From contig NC_134035.1 in NCBI RefSeq assembly GCF_964204645.1, positions 6,326,501 to 6,390,500 on the forward strand: 64,000 nt of DNA, read 5' to 3'. The DNA comes from Tubulanus polymorphus. Lineage: Eukaryota > Nemertea > Palaeonemertea > Tubulaniformes > Tubulanidae. Position 1 is the first letter of the stretch. Each line of letters begins with the position of its first letter. Under the pieces are notes generated by a model. It was not told the origin of the DNA. It ran no database searches and saw only the letters and a list, made by a program, of their open reading frames with translations. Position numbers and translations under genes: made by a program. Positions 1 through 10,790 of this stretch are shown here, in pieces.

Positions 1-1554
1 AAGAAGTTCGTTATTCTACAAAAAAATGAAATGAATCACGAAAAAAGAGACTTATATGAGATGTGAGTTTTATATGCAAAGCCAACATCTATGAATTCAA
101 AAGTTTGAGATACGGTTAGAATCCGTTTATAACCAGACGTGACTCCAAATCATACTCATATTCAATGCAGATACCACGATTCTAAATGACGCCGCGTTGC
201 GCACCATTAATTCGTTTAAATATCCTTTCTTCACGTCTCTTTCTCTCTCTCTCTTTCGATCGAAATGGGTGAATATACTCGATGCCGGAACCAAGTTCGG
301 GTATCTCCCCGGGTTAATGAAGGTGTGCGAACCCATACAGATAGTCAACCAGATTCGCGCTAATGACGGTAGAGTTGCGCGGTCATATTCGCCATAACGG
401 CAGCGATGTGATTGCCTTGCGGAACAAATGTAAATACTGCTGATTATCATCGGTGGTTTTATAGCCCTCAACAGACGCGAAATAAGTACGGCACCGACTT
501 GGTGAAGATTTATATACTGAAAACTGATTATACTGTGTATTTGTTAGTGTTTTGTTGATCCCCGGTGACCGATGAGCCCGGCCCAGCGCGCTAATTCAAG
601 TACCATTCAGTTGGCGTTCCCAATAATATCGTTCTTCACGCTGGTGATATGAAAACCGCCACACTGCTGCCGACTGAAATTGATGAGAGCGATTTTGACT
701 GCTGCTACCAGTATCAGGAACTGTATAACCGTGAACATTTTGCAGATCATCTGCCAGATATTGCTCTCTTTACCGCGAGGTGGTGATGGGTTCTCACGAT
801 TATAGGGTAGGGGGAACGGAGTACTCAAAGACCGGTTCAAAATCTCTTCCCGAATCTACCACTATCGGAAAATACAAGATATATATTACTGCATTTATAA
901 CATCTCCCCGATATTAGCATGATAGGATCACAAGTTTTTATTAGTGTTTGGTGAATGGTTATCATTTTAAAACTACTTGAACAAAAAAGAAATGGTTAAA
1001 AAGATTTGTTTTCGGTTACAATTCAAGTATATATTCATATATCAATGATTATGGTAGGTTTCGATATCGGGATGGTTGGAAGTTAACTGCTGCACCGACT
1101 GGCCATTATTATCTAGCGATAGTTAACGTTTATCCATAAATTTCAAACATACGTTTTGTATAATTACCAATTAATACATGTCTATTGCCCAATTAATAAT
1201 GTTTTTGATAATGAGATATGTTGATTACGGTCCCAATAGGATCGGATATGACGATTACCAGAGACTGGTTTAAGGTATTTCTTTCCTCTATTTTTATTAA
1301 TCGGTTTCGATTATAGCATGAAATGTCTGTTTCGATCGTTTTCAATTAAGCGCGTCGTTGTTATGCAGAGAACGGCATCGATGGAAGCCATTTTTATACG
1401 GAGGCAAACAGAAATGAGAATGAGTTGTCGAATCGTCTGTAGATATCTCAACTTAATCTCACGTTTTAGTAATCGGTCACCGTAGGAATTTTTACGTTCT
1501 GATTCTTTTCCTTGATCGAAAAAGTATTCGATTCGACTTTCGGGTGATTTGTGT
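1..1554. other. Gene-free stretch, start of window
   Basis: No coding region or RNA gene is recognised. The longest open frames are about 115 codons on the reverse strand (127-471) and 77 codons (607-840). Neither shows a domain, a signal peptide or a convincing amino-acid pattern. A short CT tract at 236-257 is the only simple repeat. Confidence 0.6.
236..257. repeat. CT microsatellite
   Basis: A short pyrimidine tract of CT dinucleotides interrupted by TTT. It makes a low-complexity Leu/Ser-rich stretch in the overlapping open frame, which is why that frame is not called as a gene. Confidence 0.8.
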
Positions 1555-1760
1555 TATCGTTAAGCCTGGCTTATATCGACAAGCGACGCGACGCCTCCCG
1601 ACTCCTGCCGACGCAACAGAAAGGCGCGATCGCAGCCAAGCTTATGTCGACTTCGCTCCGATTCCAACTGAGGCCGACTAGCGGGTTACGAGATCCTCCC
1701 AGTTGCTCCCCTGCTAATGTCGGTTGCGATTACTGACAACGCCGACTCAGATGGCCACGA
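1555..1760. repeat. GC/CpG-rich block with weak 72-bp periodicity
   Basis: This block is visibly richer in G, C and CpG than its AT-rich flanks. Three related decamers, TTATATCGAC (1571), TTATGTCGAC (1642) and TAATGTCGGT (1715), recur at 71- and 73-bp intervals, each followed by CGAC/CCGACT-containing sequence. This suggests a decayed tandem array or a transposon terminus rather than an exon. The 61-codon open frame inside it (1551-1736) has no recognisable domain. A small CpG-rich regulatory element is the alternative. Confidence 0.35.
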
Positions 1761-4188
1761 TCGTAATAATAGCATTTTGAGAATAAATATGAATTATATA
1801 TTTTGAGAGAATAAATTCAAATTATTTCTGAATTATCGCGAAAATATATTTCCAGTTCAAAAACTAAACTGTTAAGATCTTTATCGTTCTGATTCTTTTA
1901 GAAACTCTGGCTACTTGATCTGTTTCTTTTCACGTTGAAGAGTAATGGATAAATTGCTATGATCTATACAAAGAAAGAACAACTTTCTACTGCCTATAGA
2001 GTTATAGCTATGAGCAATTTACAAAACTTCAACAAAGCTATTCTCAAGCCGTTCAAGTATATTTATTTTCACATGTTGATGTTGAATTTGCCACTTTGTT
2101 TTCCCGTGGAGCGTGACACGTGGTGTATCGGTCCAACACGACGCGGAGGCAAATATGTAATTATGGCACCTGTGAACGGTCGCAATTAATACCGCATGTT
2201 TGCCGTTGACAAACAACGAGAACAGTGACCTGTTTGCCCAAGCGCCAGCCATCTTTCATCTTACAAGTTGCAGCCGCAAACATGGCTCAGAATGATCGCC
2301 ATTTGCGGAGTAAACCGAGCCCATTCGTGTCAGTTATTGAAAAGTGAATGCGTATCGATTTGATCTGTGGTCGAATAGACTGTTGTTGTTATTGTTAGCG
2401 AAGAAAGAGTAAGAGAGTGAGAAAACTGTAGTTACTGACTGAGTGTCGTCATTGAATTATCGTTTCATTTTCGATCGTTTCTCAACTCAAATAAAATGCT
2501 GCATGACATACGACATGTATAGGCTGGTGCGAAGTTCTTACCTCAATGTGTAGAATATTAATCGTTCTATGCACTCTCCCATACAACGAAAAAGAGGGAG
2601 CTAGTACTCGAGTTGATAGTTGTATATATAACCAAATGGCCTGAGACTGGTCTCGATTTTTTAGATTGGCTATAGAATCAAAATGAGCAGAGAACGATCC
2701 AAGTGCTTTACAATGTGACCGTATAGCCAAGAATACCGATCTGGGCTGCTGATAGGTCAGACGCTAGTATCTTGTGGTTATCGATGATTTCAATGATTAT
2801 GACGTCCGTTGAATTCAAATGATTGACTACTACCGTTTTTAATGATTCCTGACTCGTCCACCGCGACGTGTTTTACTTCCGGCCGCCATCGCCGATAAAC
2901 TGTAAATCACCACGCGCACCGGAAATAGCCACGTCTTTAAGTTTATCTGATGCGTTTCCGAGGAATCTTTACCGGCGCTTGCTACCCCGGCGCTAACGAT
3001 CTGTTGCCTTGTTTTAATACGGTGTAGTTTGGTTATCTAAACGTGTCGTTAACGAACCACGTTAACTGAGAATGATCGGCTTTTTCAGTCCTTCAATCCA
3101 ATAGGTGTCAGCACATGACGACAATGTTCTCAGAATTGAAATGATTTGTATATAGGTCGGATTTCAAATGATTTCACTGATTATTCCAAGGCAAATGATA
3201 AGTTGATAGATGGCAGCCAACAGCACATGACAGTCGGGTTCTACGAACTTGAGATGATTTGTAGGTCGGATGTCGAGGTCGGCCGTACATATTTCACTTT
3301 TACTATAAAAACTTCCAGGGTTCAGGACTCTCTGCGAGGCTGATAAGCTAATCCCGAAGCATGACAAATTCATTCACGAGCCACCGAGTGATCCTGATCC
3401 GAGCTCTCTTCTGGTGCAGTAATTATATCTCACACACGGGCATTAAAAAGCCCGAGCTCGTTAGTGTCGGCAACGGCGGCGAAATATTTGATGGGATTGC
3501 GTTTCGAGTGAATTAGACGCGGGACTTAGACGGGATAACATAATGATAGTGATTACCAGGACCGAGGATTAGGCCTACTCTCGTAGCGAAGACTTGTTGC
3601 TCTTGTTTTGCTCCACTCGCTTGCTCTCCCACCTCTGGTGTTCACGTGACCGTGACGTCGAATGATAAATCGCGGTGGTTTTAACTTTGAAAAGCATTTT
3701 TTCCGAAGGCGAAGATGTATTCCTCGAATTAACGAATGATAAAAGAGATATTGTTCAATAAAGATACAATATATCTTATGTAGAGTTAAAGTCAAACGGG
3801 AGTCTGTTAATTTATAACTCAAAAGATACAATGTTATCTATTATTTCCTGTACGGATAGAAGAAAGAAGACCTCTTTATACTATCCGTACCGATATCCAC
3901 ATTATCCTTATATGCGGTTATCCGTCATCGTTGTACTAAATTTTGTTAAGTATGTACTTGCCATAAAAGTATTCTTCTTTGACAATAAAGTTTATATATA
4001 TAATAAAGATATAATGCCCTGACTGGACCCATAATAGATATGACTGAGAAATGAAGGAACTGGTGTCCAGGACCAGGTCGTAATTCTTTATTGTTGAACT
4101 AAGAAAGATAATCATTTCGGGCTGGAGACCCCATTCTTCTGGTTTTGCATTGGAAGGGTCGAAGTATTTGAATTTTGAATGATCGGTA
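1761..4188. other. Gene-free stretch
   Basis: No gene recognised. A direct duplication is present: about 33 bp at 3133-3165 recurs at 3245-3274 (shared core ATGATTTGT...AGGTCGGAT), the second copy lacking an internal TATA. AATAAAG-type strings near 3984-4010 resemble polyadenylation signals, but no coding sequence lies upstream on that strand. Confidence 0.55.
3133..3274 (+). repeat. Short direct duplication, 112-bp spacing
   Basis: The segment at 3133-3165 and the segment at 3245-3274 share ATGATTTGT, AGGTCGGAT and the flanking GAA.TTGA context. The first copy has a 4-bp TATA insertion. The intervening sequence is not repeated. This is a local duplication of unknown function. Confidence 0.5.
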
Positions 4189-4201
4189 TGCCACCTGGTG
4201 G
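4189..4201 (-). promoter_or_regulatory. CTCF-core-like site
   Basis: The reverse strand reads CCACCAGGTGGCA, which fits the animal CTCF core consensus CCASYAGRKGGCR at all 13 positions. A second, weaker match (about 11/13, reverse strand ACACCAGATGGTG) lies about 35 bp away near 4223-4236. CTCF is conserved in bilaterians and marks domain boundaries, so an insulator is possible. Motif resemblance is the only evidence, and the core is also nearly palindromic (CCACCTGGTGG). Confidence 0.3.
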
Positions 4202-4775
4202 AGTAGCTGGTATGTTCAGTGTCACCATCTGGTGTTGAATAACATGATTAGACCAAACGCCGTTGACGCTTGTATGTTGCATGTTATTATAGTTCGTTTG
4301 CGTATCTAGGCCTATCTAATCTGCTCACAAATCATGTGAAAGGAGCTCATGAGTTATTAGAATATTAAACACACGCGGCGCGGCGGGGTTATCGCCGTTA
4401 TAGGCGTGGCATCATTGTCTGTTACAGCACGTCCCGCCGGATCACAGAATCGCGTTCAGTTCAGTTTTCGTTAATTAGTCCGAATTGGAAGATTCTCCCC
4501 GAGGCCATGACACATGCCGGAACAAAGGTATCGATACGACAAAGGATTTAACGCCGATTCTCCGTTAGAATATTAATACACCTTTTAGGTTAATTCTCTA
4601 TGAATTACGTCATATTGTGACCGATAACGTAAATCTCTAGCCATCGTTATTAAAGGTTCCAAAATCATCAATATGAAAAGCCTAAAAATTGAGGAATCAT
4701 TTATGTTATTAATCACGTAGTTTGTAAGTTTGTAATACAAAGGAAAGCTAATGAAAAGTAAACATTTTCCGAAGG

Positions 4776-4825
4776 TAGTGATAACGGGTTTTCTGCTTTC
4801 CTGGTTTAAATGTCCGTAGTATGCG
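4776..4825 (+). repeat. Dispersed repeat R1, copy 1
   Basis: The string AGTGATAACGGGTTTTCTGC followed by a diverged TTTCCTGGTTTAAATG-like segment recurs at 31121-31170 in the same orientation. A shared 20-bp exact core plus a similar flank is unlikely by chance, so this is a copy of an interspersed repeat. The repeat class is unknown. Confidence 0.6.
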
Positions 4826-5454
4826 TTTTTCAACCGCTTGAGAACCATTGGAGTTTCCCAGTCAATTAACGTGACGTCACTGCAAGCGTCTAGTCAAGGG
4901 CTACTGAACGCACTTGCAACCACGATTGCGGTTAGGGCAAAATCATTTGTGCTCGCTTTTGAGATCTCCAAACTATCATTCAGCGCTTTTCGATGTCAGA
5001 ATTTTCAAAAATAAAACGCTCCCAGGTTGGTTGGCGAGTAAAGTCACAAATCAAAAATCCATGCGGGGCATTAGTAGGACCCTGCATCATCCCATTGAAC
5101 CATTGTTCTTAAGTCCACTACACTATACGGTTCTGGATAAGCCGACTAAATAGATTAGATACCACCAGTATTTGCCGTGGCTTATTATTTTCACATTAGA
5201 CGCCGCCGCATCTCCGCCTGATGCGCAACGCGAGAGCCGCAGTTTACATTTAGGTCCCATAAATCTTCCCGGTCGAATTACGCCTGGGACCTCCCAGCGG
5301 CTACAAGTCTCGTCATCTGGTATCATGGCCGCTGAAGTCTCGCGAGATTTGCCATCAATGGCGTTAATGTTGTTTGGTCTTGTTTTATGACGGTGTCAAA
5401 TTAACTTAACGGCAATAACAATAATTAGATTTGTAACTGAGGGAATTAAACAAC
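4826..5454. other. Gene-free stretch
   Basis: Two overlapping opposite-strand open frames (5123-5326 and 5172-5390, 67 and 72 codons) lie in a moderately GC-rich patch. Neither has a recognisable pattern and they are mirror images of one another. No gene is supported. Confidence 0.5.
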
Positions 5455-5484
5455 TTGTTGTGTGAGTGTGTGTGAGTGTGTGTT
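5455..5484. repeat. TG/TGAG microsatellite
   Basis: Alternating TGTGAG and TGTG units. A simple-sequence repeat in non-coding DNA. Confidence 0.8.
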
Positions 5485-5569
5485 TCTATATTATACAGCG
5501 CGCTAACAGAGATGCCATGGTGCATCCAGACAATATCATCTAAAGTCTTAATCACGAAAATGATAAACC

Positions 5570-5616
5570 AGGACTCAATTCCACAGTTCTGGATTAAATA
5601 TGACTCTTGGAGTTAA
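5570..5616 (+). repeat. MITE-like family M1, half copy
   Basis: This aligns over about 45 bp, with one single-base gap, to the reverse complement of the right arm of the palindromic element at 18476-18585. Shared blocks are GGAC.CA.TTCCACAGTT, ATTAAA, TATGACTCT and GAGTTAA. Only one arm is present, so this is a solo arm or truncated copy. Confidence 0.6.
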
Positions 5617-6047
5617 AAATATTGGGATGAATTAATAATCAGCGATCACGGACACTATGAAAGTGTAGACTATTAATATCAATATTCCACGCGTTTTAAA
5701 CGTGTTTTCGCTGCTGTTTCTAATTAATGGATTTATGAAAAATAAACATTAAGACTGTGAAACTATGATCGAAATGATGGATTTATCCATCACGCTATTG
5801 CGATCGTACTAATGCGCGGCGCAGGCCTTGCCAAAATATGATTTCAGCGCGTCATCAATTACCAGGTAATGAGCAGTCACGTGTTTACACTACGATCGAC
5901 CACTCTTATTTCTTTGTTTCCTAGATATTTCAAGCGATGGTGCCGTTATTTGTTTAACGTTTTTGATCGATGATTTTTGCGAGTTTGTCGGGATTCGTCA
6001 TTAACGGCAAATTTTACAATTCGTTAATTTTTCCGATAATTTTCATA

Positions 6048-6091
6048 CAGCGGCGGCGGCGGCGGCGGCGGCAGCGGCAGCAGCAGCAGAC
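6048..6091. repeat. CGG then CAG trinucleotide tract
   Basis: About eight CGG/GGC triplets run straight into a mixed CGGCAG and CAG tract. In a coding frame this would give poly-Ala, poly-Gly or poly-Gln, but no open frame continues on either side. It is treated as a microsatellite. Confidence 0.8.
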
Positions 6092-6533
6092 ACCCGACAC
6101 TTGATAATGTTATAAGTTTTTTCCAAATACATTTATATAAGCATGGACGTAAAAACTTGCTACCTCCACAATCTCAGTAAAAATTCCCTTCGTGTACGTG
6201 ACCTTGGTTTCATCCCCGGCGAATATCTGTAATTTCATTTCATTGACATGGCGGACCTCGACGGGACAACCAGTACTCAGTTTTAAATTGCGCTCAGATA
6301 AAGCTTAGCTCCGGTCAATAACCCATTGTTTTGTCGAAGCTTCGCAATTGTTTTCCGTCGCCGGTTGATTTTATTTGCATCGATGAACGATTATTTGGCT
6401 TCATTAATCGACAAAGAGCCTGGATCGAATTACATTGACATAAGACGATGAAATGCGTACAACTGCTTGTCTAGGTTTATGAAGGTCTCCGTCGTTCAAA
6501 TTAGTGCTTCGCGTGTGAGCTACGATAAAACCC

Positions 6534-6703
6534 CTGGACTAAGGCCAGTCTAAGCTCATTTTAGCTCTACAACCAATCTAACAACTGAAAGGTCAGACTC
6601 AGCTCATTTTAGTTCTAAAATCAAACTGACGACCAGTCCAGAGTCTTATCATTTATGTATGACTAGTTTTGAACTCAATTAACGACTGTGCAACTGGGTT
6701 CCG
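6534..6703 (+). repeat. Composite repeat: 48-bp-period duplication, M1-like end
   Basis: A 40-bp unit at 6546-6585 is repeated at 6594-6633 with about 80% identity (shared core AGCTCATTTTAG). Short inverted ends CTGGACT (6534) and AGTCCAG (about 6634) bracket the pair. It is followed by CTGTGCAACTGGGTTCC at about 6686-6702, resembling the outer end of family M1 in reverse. A related stretch at about 34186-34245 shares AATCTAAC and CAGTCCAG strings. It is probably a small non-autonomous element. Confidence 0.45.
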
Positions 6704-6799
6704 AACTTAATATTTAGTGGCAGAAATATAGACGTTGTGATTCTCTCTGTCTTTGATCTCGAGTCACTGTCCGCGATTTAGTGTATAGATACTGTTACC

Positions 6800-6816
6800 C
6801 ACACACACACACACAC
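6800..6816. repeat. CA microsatellite
   Basis: Eight consecutive CA units. A Thr/His-like low-complexity tail in the overlapping reverse frame (6778-7023) comes from this tract. Confidence 0.85.
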
Positions 6817-7420
6817 TGATTCATTCCCACACATCCCCCTCGAGGGTAAAAACCATATCACACCAACACACCATCGTATATCGATCGGGTTCACGCGCAT
6901 GCGCGTAGCGTATTGGTGACTACTCCACGAAGTGTGTGACAATAATTTGGCCCAGATTTTATCTCGCATTGTGTTTTGTGTGTTTCGTAATGTGTTTTTT
7001 AATCTGTTACTGATAATGTTCATCGTTACGACGACTTCAAGCAGGCTATAATTTTACGAGTCGTGACTCACGGATCCTCAAAAGCGTCGTCGTGAAGAAA
7101 ATAGCTTTTGGTATTAAAGATTTTGACGAGCGTGCCTGGAGTTGTGTGTATACACGCGAAAAAGGATAATATAAGACAGAAAGCGTCGGTTTTATCGTCA
7201 CATAAATCGGGGGTTGGTTAGGTGCTCAAGAACGGAAGGTATAGCTGGCCAGCTCTATCTGGGGGTGAAATAAACAACTTGTTTCGATCACCAAAATAGC
7301 TGGTAAATAAGACCTTGCTACGTCAGTAATATTGATTATCTCAAAGCAAATGAAATCCATGGCAAACTCATTTTGAATCACTTCGTTTAACGTTTAATTA
7401 TCTTTCATTCTCAAAGGACT

Positions 7421-7452
7421 GAGAGAAAGAGAGAGAGAGAGAGAGAGGGAAA
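7421..7452. repeat. GA microsatellite, purine tract
   Basis: GA dinucleotides with AAAGA and GGGAAAG interruptions. It may bind GAGA-type factors in animals that have them, but here it is only a simple repeat. Confidence 0.85.
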
Positions 7453-7530
7453 GAGCGAGTCCAACGAGTAAGATGGGTGTAATTGTATTACGTGAGGCAG
7501 GGCGGGTCCAAGAGAGAACCAGGGAAACTA

Positions 7531-7770
7531 ATCCCCCACTCTAGATTTTTTATGTGCCCTCAAAATTTCAAGGAAATGTTTTTTTCTCATCGTGTAATTG
7601 TGTAAGGAGATATGAATTATTCCCTCATGAGAGCCATCAAATAGTCTAGGAGAACATCAAAATTTCAAACACCTTTGGCGCTTGCCATGTCGGGGTGCCC
7701 TTCGTAATTACTTTTGTGCCCTTTCAATACCCAGGTCGCCCACCTTCCAAAAATCGTGGCTCCGCCCTTG
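7531..7770. mobile_element. Possible repeat fragment ending GGCTCCGCCC
   Basis: The segment contains repeated GTGCCC strings (7553, 7696, 7711) separated by TTTCAA-type spacers, and ends with AAATCGTGGCTCCGCCCTTG. This layout resembles a repeat I recall from several invertebrate genomes, and its end resembles those near 39281 and 39502. No coding capacity is left. Assignment rests on general resemblance only. Confidence 0.3.
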
Positions 7771-10280
7771 AAATGAGGACAACGCCCTCGACTGAGACGA
7801 CCAATCTATTGTTATTTCAAAAACCGTCATTATTTCACCATAATTTCATAATTCCCATCAATATTCCGGGTTAAAATGGCGGTTATTACCGGCACTTCGA
7901 TCGCACTTAATCGAAGGTTACGGCGTATAAAACCGCATATGAACAAGGACTATTAGAGCGGTAGCAGCGAGAGGTGTACGAGGGCAGTAAAACCGCTTTT
8001 CACCGGGTCGTAATGAGAGAACTAGTCACCATCGACTCCCCACATTGAATTACATCGCGTAGTGGCAATTTGTGTGACATTATAACTACCGGATATTGCC
8101 TGCCACCGAGATTCAATGCTTTCGACATCTATTTCATCAACTTCGATCAAATATTTACACTCGCCTTCGATAGAAATACATTGACCCTATTAACTACGCG
8201 CTCGTCTGTGGACAATCGTCGACACGGTCGGTTTTTATTTTATTTTACGAGAGAGCGCGGCGGCGGGCTACATCGCTCGGAACCGCTGCTGAATTTATCC
8301 GTAAACGGATTACGAATTATATATGATTGCATCGTCGGTTCTGGTGATGCCGCGGCGATTAGCGTTTTATGCTCGTATGAATTGCGCATTCATTACGGCG
8401 CGCTAACGTTGTCGAGAGACCGTAAACGTTAAAATTGCAATAAAACGTCACTAGGTTACGACGTCACGTGTGATGCAGTTCACACTAGATTTGATCGGAT
8501 GTTGGGTCAAGCGGGTGGGGTAAGGTTTTGAACGGATGCGTACTTTGGAGAAGGTCAATAGTGACTGAAATTGAATCAGGGCTGACGGCCCTACCTGTAA
8601 CATCAGGTAACATGAATTGATTTGCACAGTCGTAACTCCAAAATTTAACTCCAAAAGAGACTACCAAAATTTGTTTTAAACCGTTATATTGAAAGTTACC
8701 TGGTGCGCCCTCCAATAACCTGTAGCAAGTTTATCAAATACATGAACCAGATCCACGAACGCATCGATGCACATTACACAGAATCTTATAATCAATGTTG
8801 GCTTTTACGGTAACCAGTGGAACTAGCTGTTCTTAATTCAAAGCTACGACTGCGCAACAGGTGTCTGGTTGTAGAATCGTTTAAAAACTATTTTTATGAA
8901 TATATAGAAAAACCTTTTGTCATTCTATCAGTGAAGGGTTTTCAGTATAGTGTTCCTATCTGCGCTCATACATTCAACAACTACTCCCGCGTGTGAAATC
9001 TCACTGACATCCAGGACGTGCTGATCTCTGAATTTGACGGCTTTTCTCGTCAACCAGACGATTTTGATGCCATTGTGAGTAGATAACTAGGATGACAGTT
9101 TAATTAGTGCGCTAAAGGCTGGTTATCACGAGCTGGATTCCAGCTAGCTATTTCCCGCTGCCAGAAAAAAAGACCGCTCGCGAAAACGCCGAAAAACTGA
9201 TTCCGAGCAGAAAACGCGGCAGCAGAAAAACCTAATGCAGAATTCCTCAGCTGGCAATTGCTGGCTCTGGAAACCGCGAGTGAAAACGCTTGCCACAGCG
9301 GTTTAGTTTGACTAAAAGAGAACCAAATATTTCCTCTTAATATGAATTACATTTTAGTATCTAACATTCAAAACGGTGGTCAAGTTTGGATCACGTGATA
9401 ATAGGGTAAATCGTCGACTTAGCATCAACAAAAAATTTCGTCCACTGCGCCAATTGAACCGTTGTGTATTGAATAAAATCGGCCCGAATAAATCAAGATT
9501 CATCCAATCTCATAATAGAATTTCAGGTAATCTGCTACGGATGCTCTCTATAGACTGTAGTCTGTATCATTTCCTTTCAATAATCTTTAAATACATTATT
9601 GAACTGATATATTTGGAAATCGTGTAGTGGTCAAACTAATGCTTACTGCACGACCAGCAATAACTCAATCTAATTAGAACTAATTTAAAATCCGATCGGA
9701 GGAGGGGGTTAGCTAGCGGTTATAGGAGAGGTTATGAACTTCATTGTCGCGTTCGTTGATTAAGAAAATTAAGAAAGTCAAACGGAAATTGCTGCGCAGT
9801 ACGCCTCAGGATTTATCAGACTTAAGCCTAGGATTACGTGTGTATCGTATATAGGAATTTAGCTTTCGGCGAAATAGAACTGCAGTGTTCAGTCTCATTG
9901 GTGAAATGCTCGGTTGAACTCGGGTTGATTTAAGTAGTTCGGACGTGTACGGAAAATCCAAACGAATGTGCTTTGATTTCCGAAAGGAAATGACACTAAT
10001 AAGCTCTCGAAAGTGTTTTATTAGTGTGGATTGTTCGGGAATTGAGTCAGTCGAGGATTCCACGCTTGGCAGGCAAGGATCGACCAGGTGTCGCCAGTAG
10101 ATAGTCGGTTTTCCGCGTTCGATTTCTTTTACATTTCAATTGAAACCGAATGAACTTTTCTCTTAAATGGATCAATTATCAATGAAAACTATACCGATAT
10201 CTGAGTTAGAAGAATGAAAGTTTTGTATAGGCTATTTGGTGGGTGCTGTGATGGATTCGGGAATCTAAAAATCCAGTTCA
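7771..10280. other. Gene-free stretch
   Basis: No gene recognised. The open frame at 8070-8432 (120 codons, +) begins in AT-rich DNA and runs into a GC-rich patch without a domain. At 9177-9290 the octamer GAAAACGC occurs three times (9181, 9209, 9283) in a locally GC-rich patch, possibly a degraded repeat. Confidence 0.5.
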
Positions 10281-10309
10281 AAATTCATTGAAAATGAACT
10301 AATTTTGAC
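10281..10309 (-). repeat. MITE-like family M1, internal fragment
   Basis: The string CATTGAAAATGAACTAATTTT matches the reverse complement of the loop and inner arm of the palindrome at 18476-18585 almost exactly. An upstream ATCCAGTTC may be a remnant of the outer end. It is a fragment of the same family. Confidence 0.5.
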
Positions 10310-10330
10310 AAGGAAAAATATTGCTCGCCA

Positions 10331-10343
10331 CGCCATCTTGTGG
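10331..10343 (-). promoter_or_regulatory. CTCF-core-like site
   Basis: The reverse strand reads CCACAAGATGGCG, 12 of 13 positions of the CTCF core consensus CCASYAGRKGGCR, followed by TGG. It lies just beside an M1 repeat fragment. This is motif evidence only. Confidence 0.25.
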
Positions 10344-10722
10344 GATAGCTGGTGTTACGGGATAAGTACAAACAATTTCTTTCTGTTTCTGGTTGTTGAA
10401 CCTGAACATCAACAGCCGAAACGTTTTCATTTCAGTATGATAAATCTACAAAATCATTTCTAGGTGAGACGTCCTAATCATAGAAACTCGTATTGAAATA
10501 ACATTGATTTTAAGAATACTAAAATCACAAATAAACATAATATTTAGATAGTTTTTACAATGATGTTAGCGATGATTAGTTTAGTCCATACAAGGATTCT
10601 CGTCGAGCACAGAATATTGGTTGAACTGCGTTCGCGTCCGTCCTCGCAGAAATCCGCATCTCCATATTTCAACACCGTTTGTTCAAATCTAATTTCAAAT
10701 TTGAAAACAGTTTTACCAGAAC

Positions 10723-10790
10723 AAGCGGCGACAGCGGCACCAGCCTCAGCACCAACAGCAGAATCAGCAGCAATCAACTGCTGCGAGATC
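10723..10790. repeat. Degenerate CAG/GCA tract
   Basis: Imperfect GCGGCAGC/CAGCAG triplets. Both strands stay open across it (10544-10867 -, 10560-10931 +), giving Ala/Ser/Gln-rich peptides. Open frames on both strands are a known side effect of such triplet tracts. Without a domain outside the tract no gene is called, although a low-complexity exon cannot be excluded. Confidence 0.55.

Noticed and set aside
3984-4012. AATAAAG strings resembling polyadenylation signals
   Set aside because: Frequent by chance in AT-rich DNA, and no coding sequence lies upstream.
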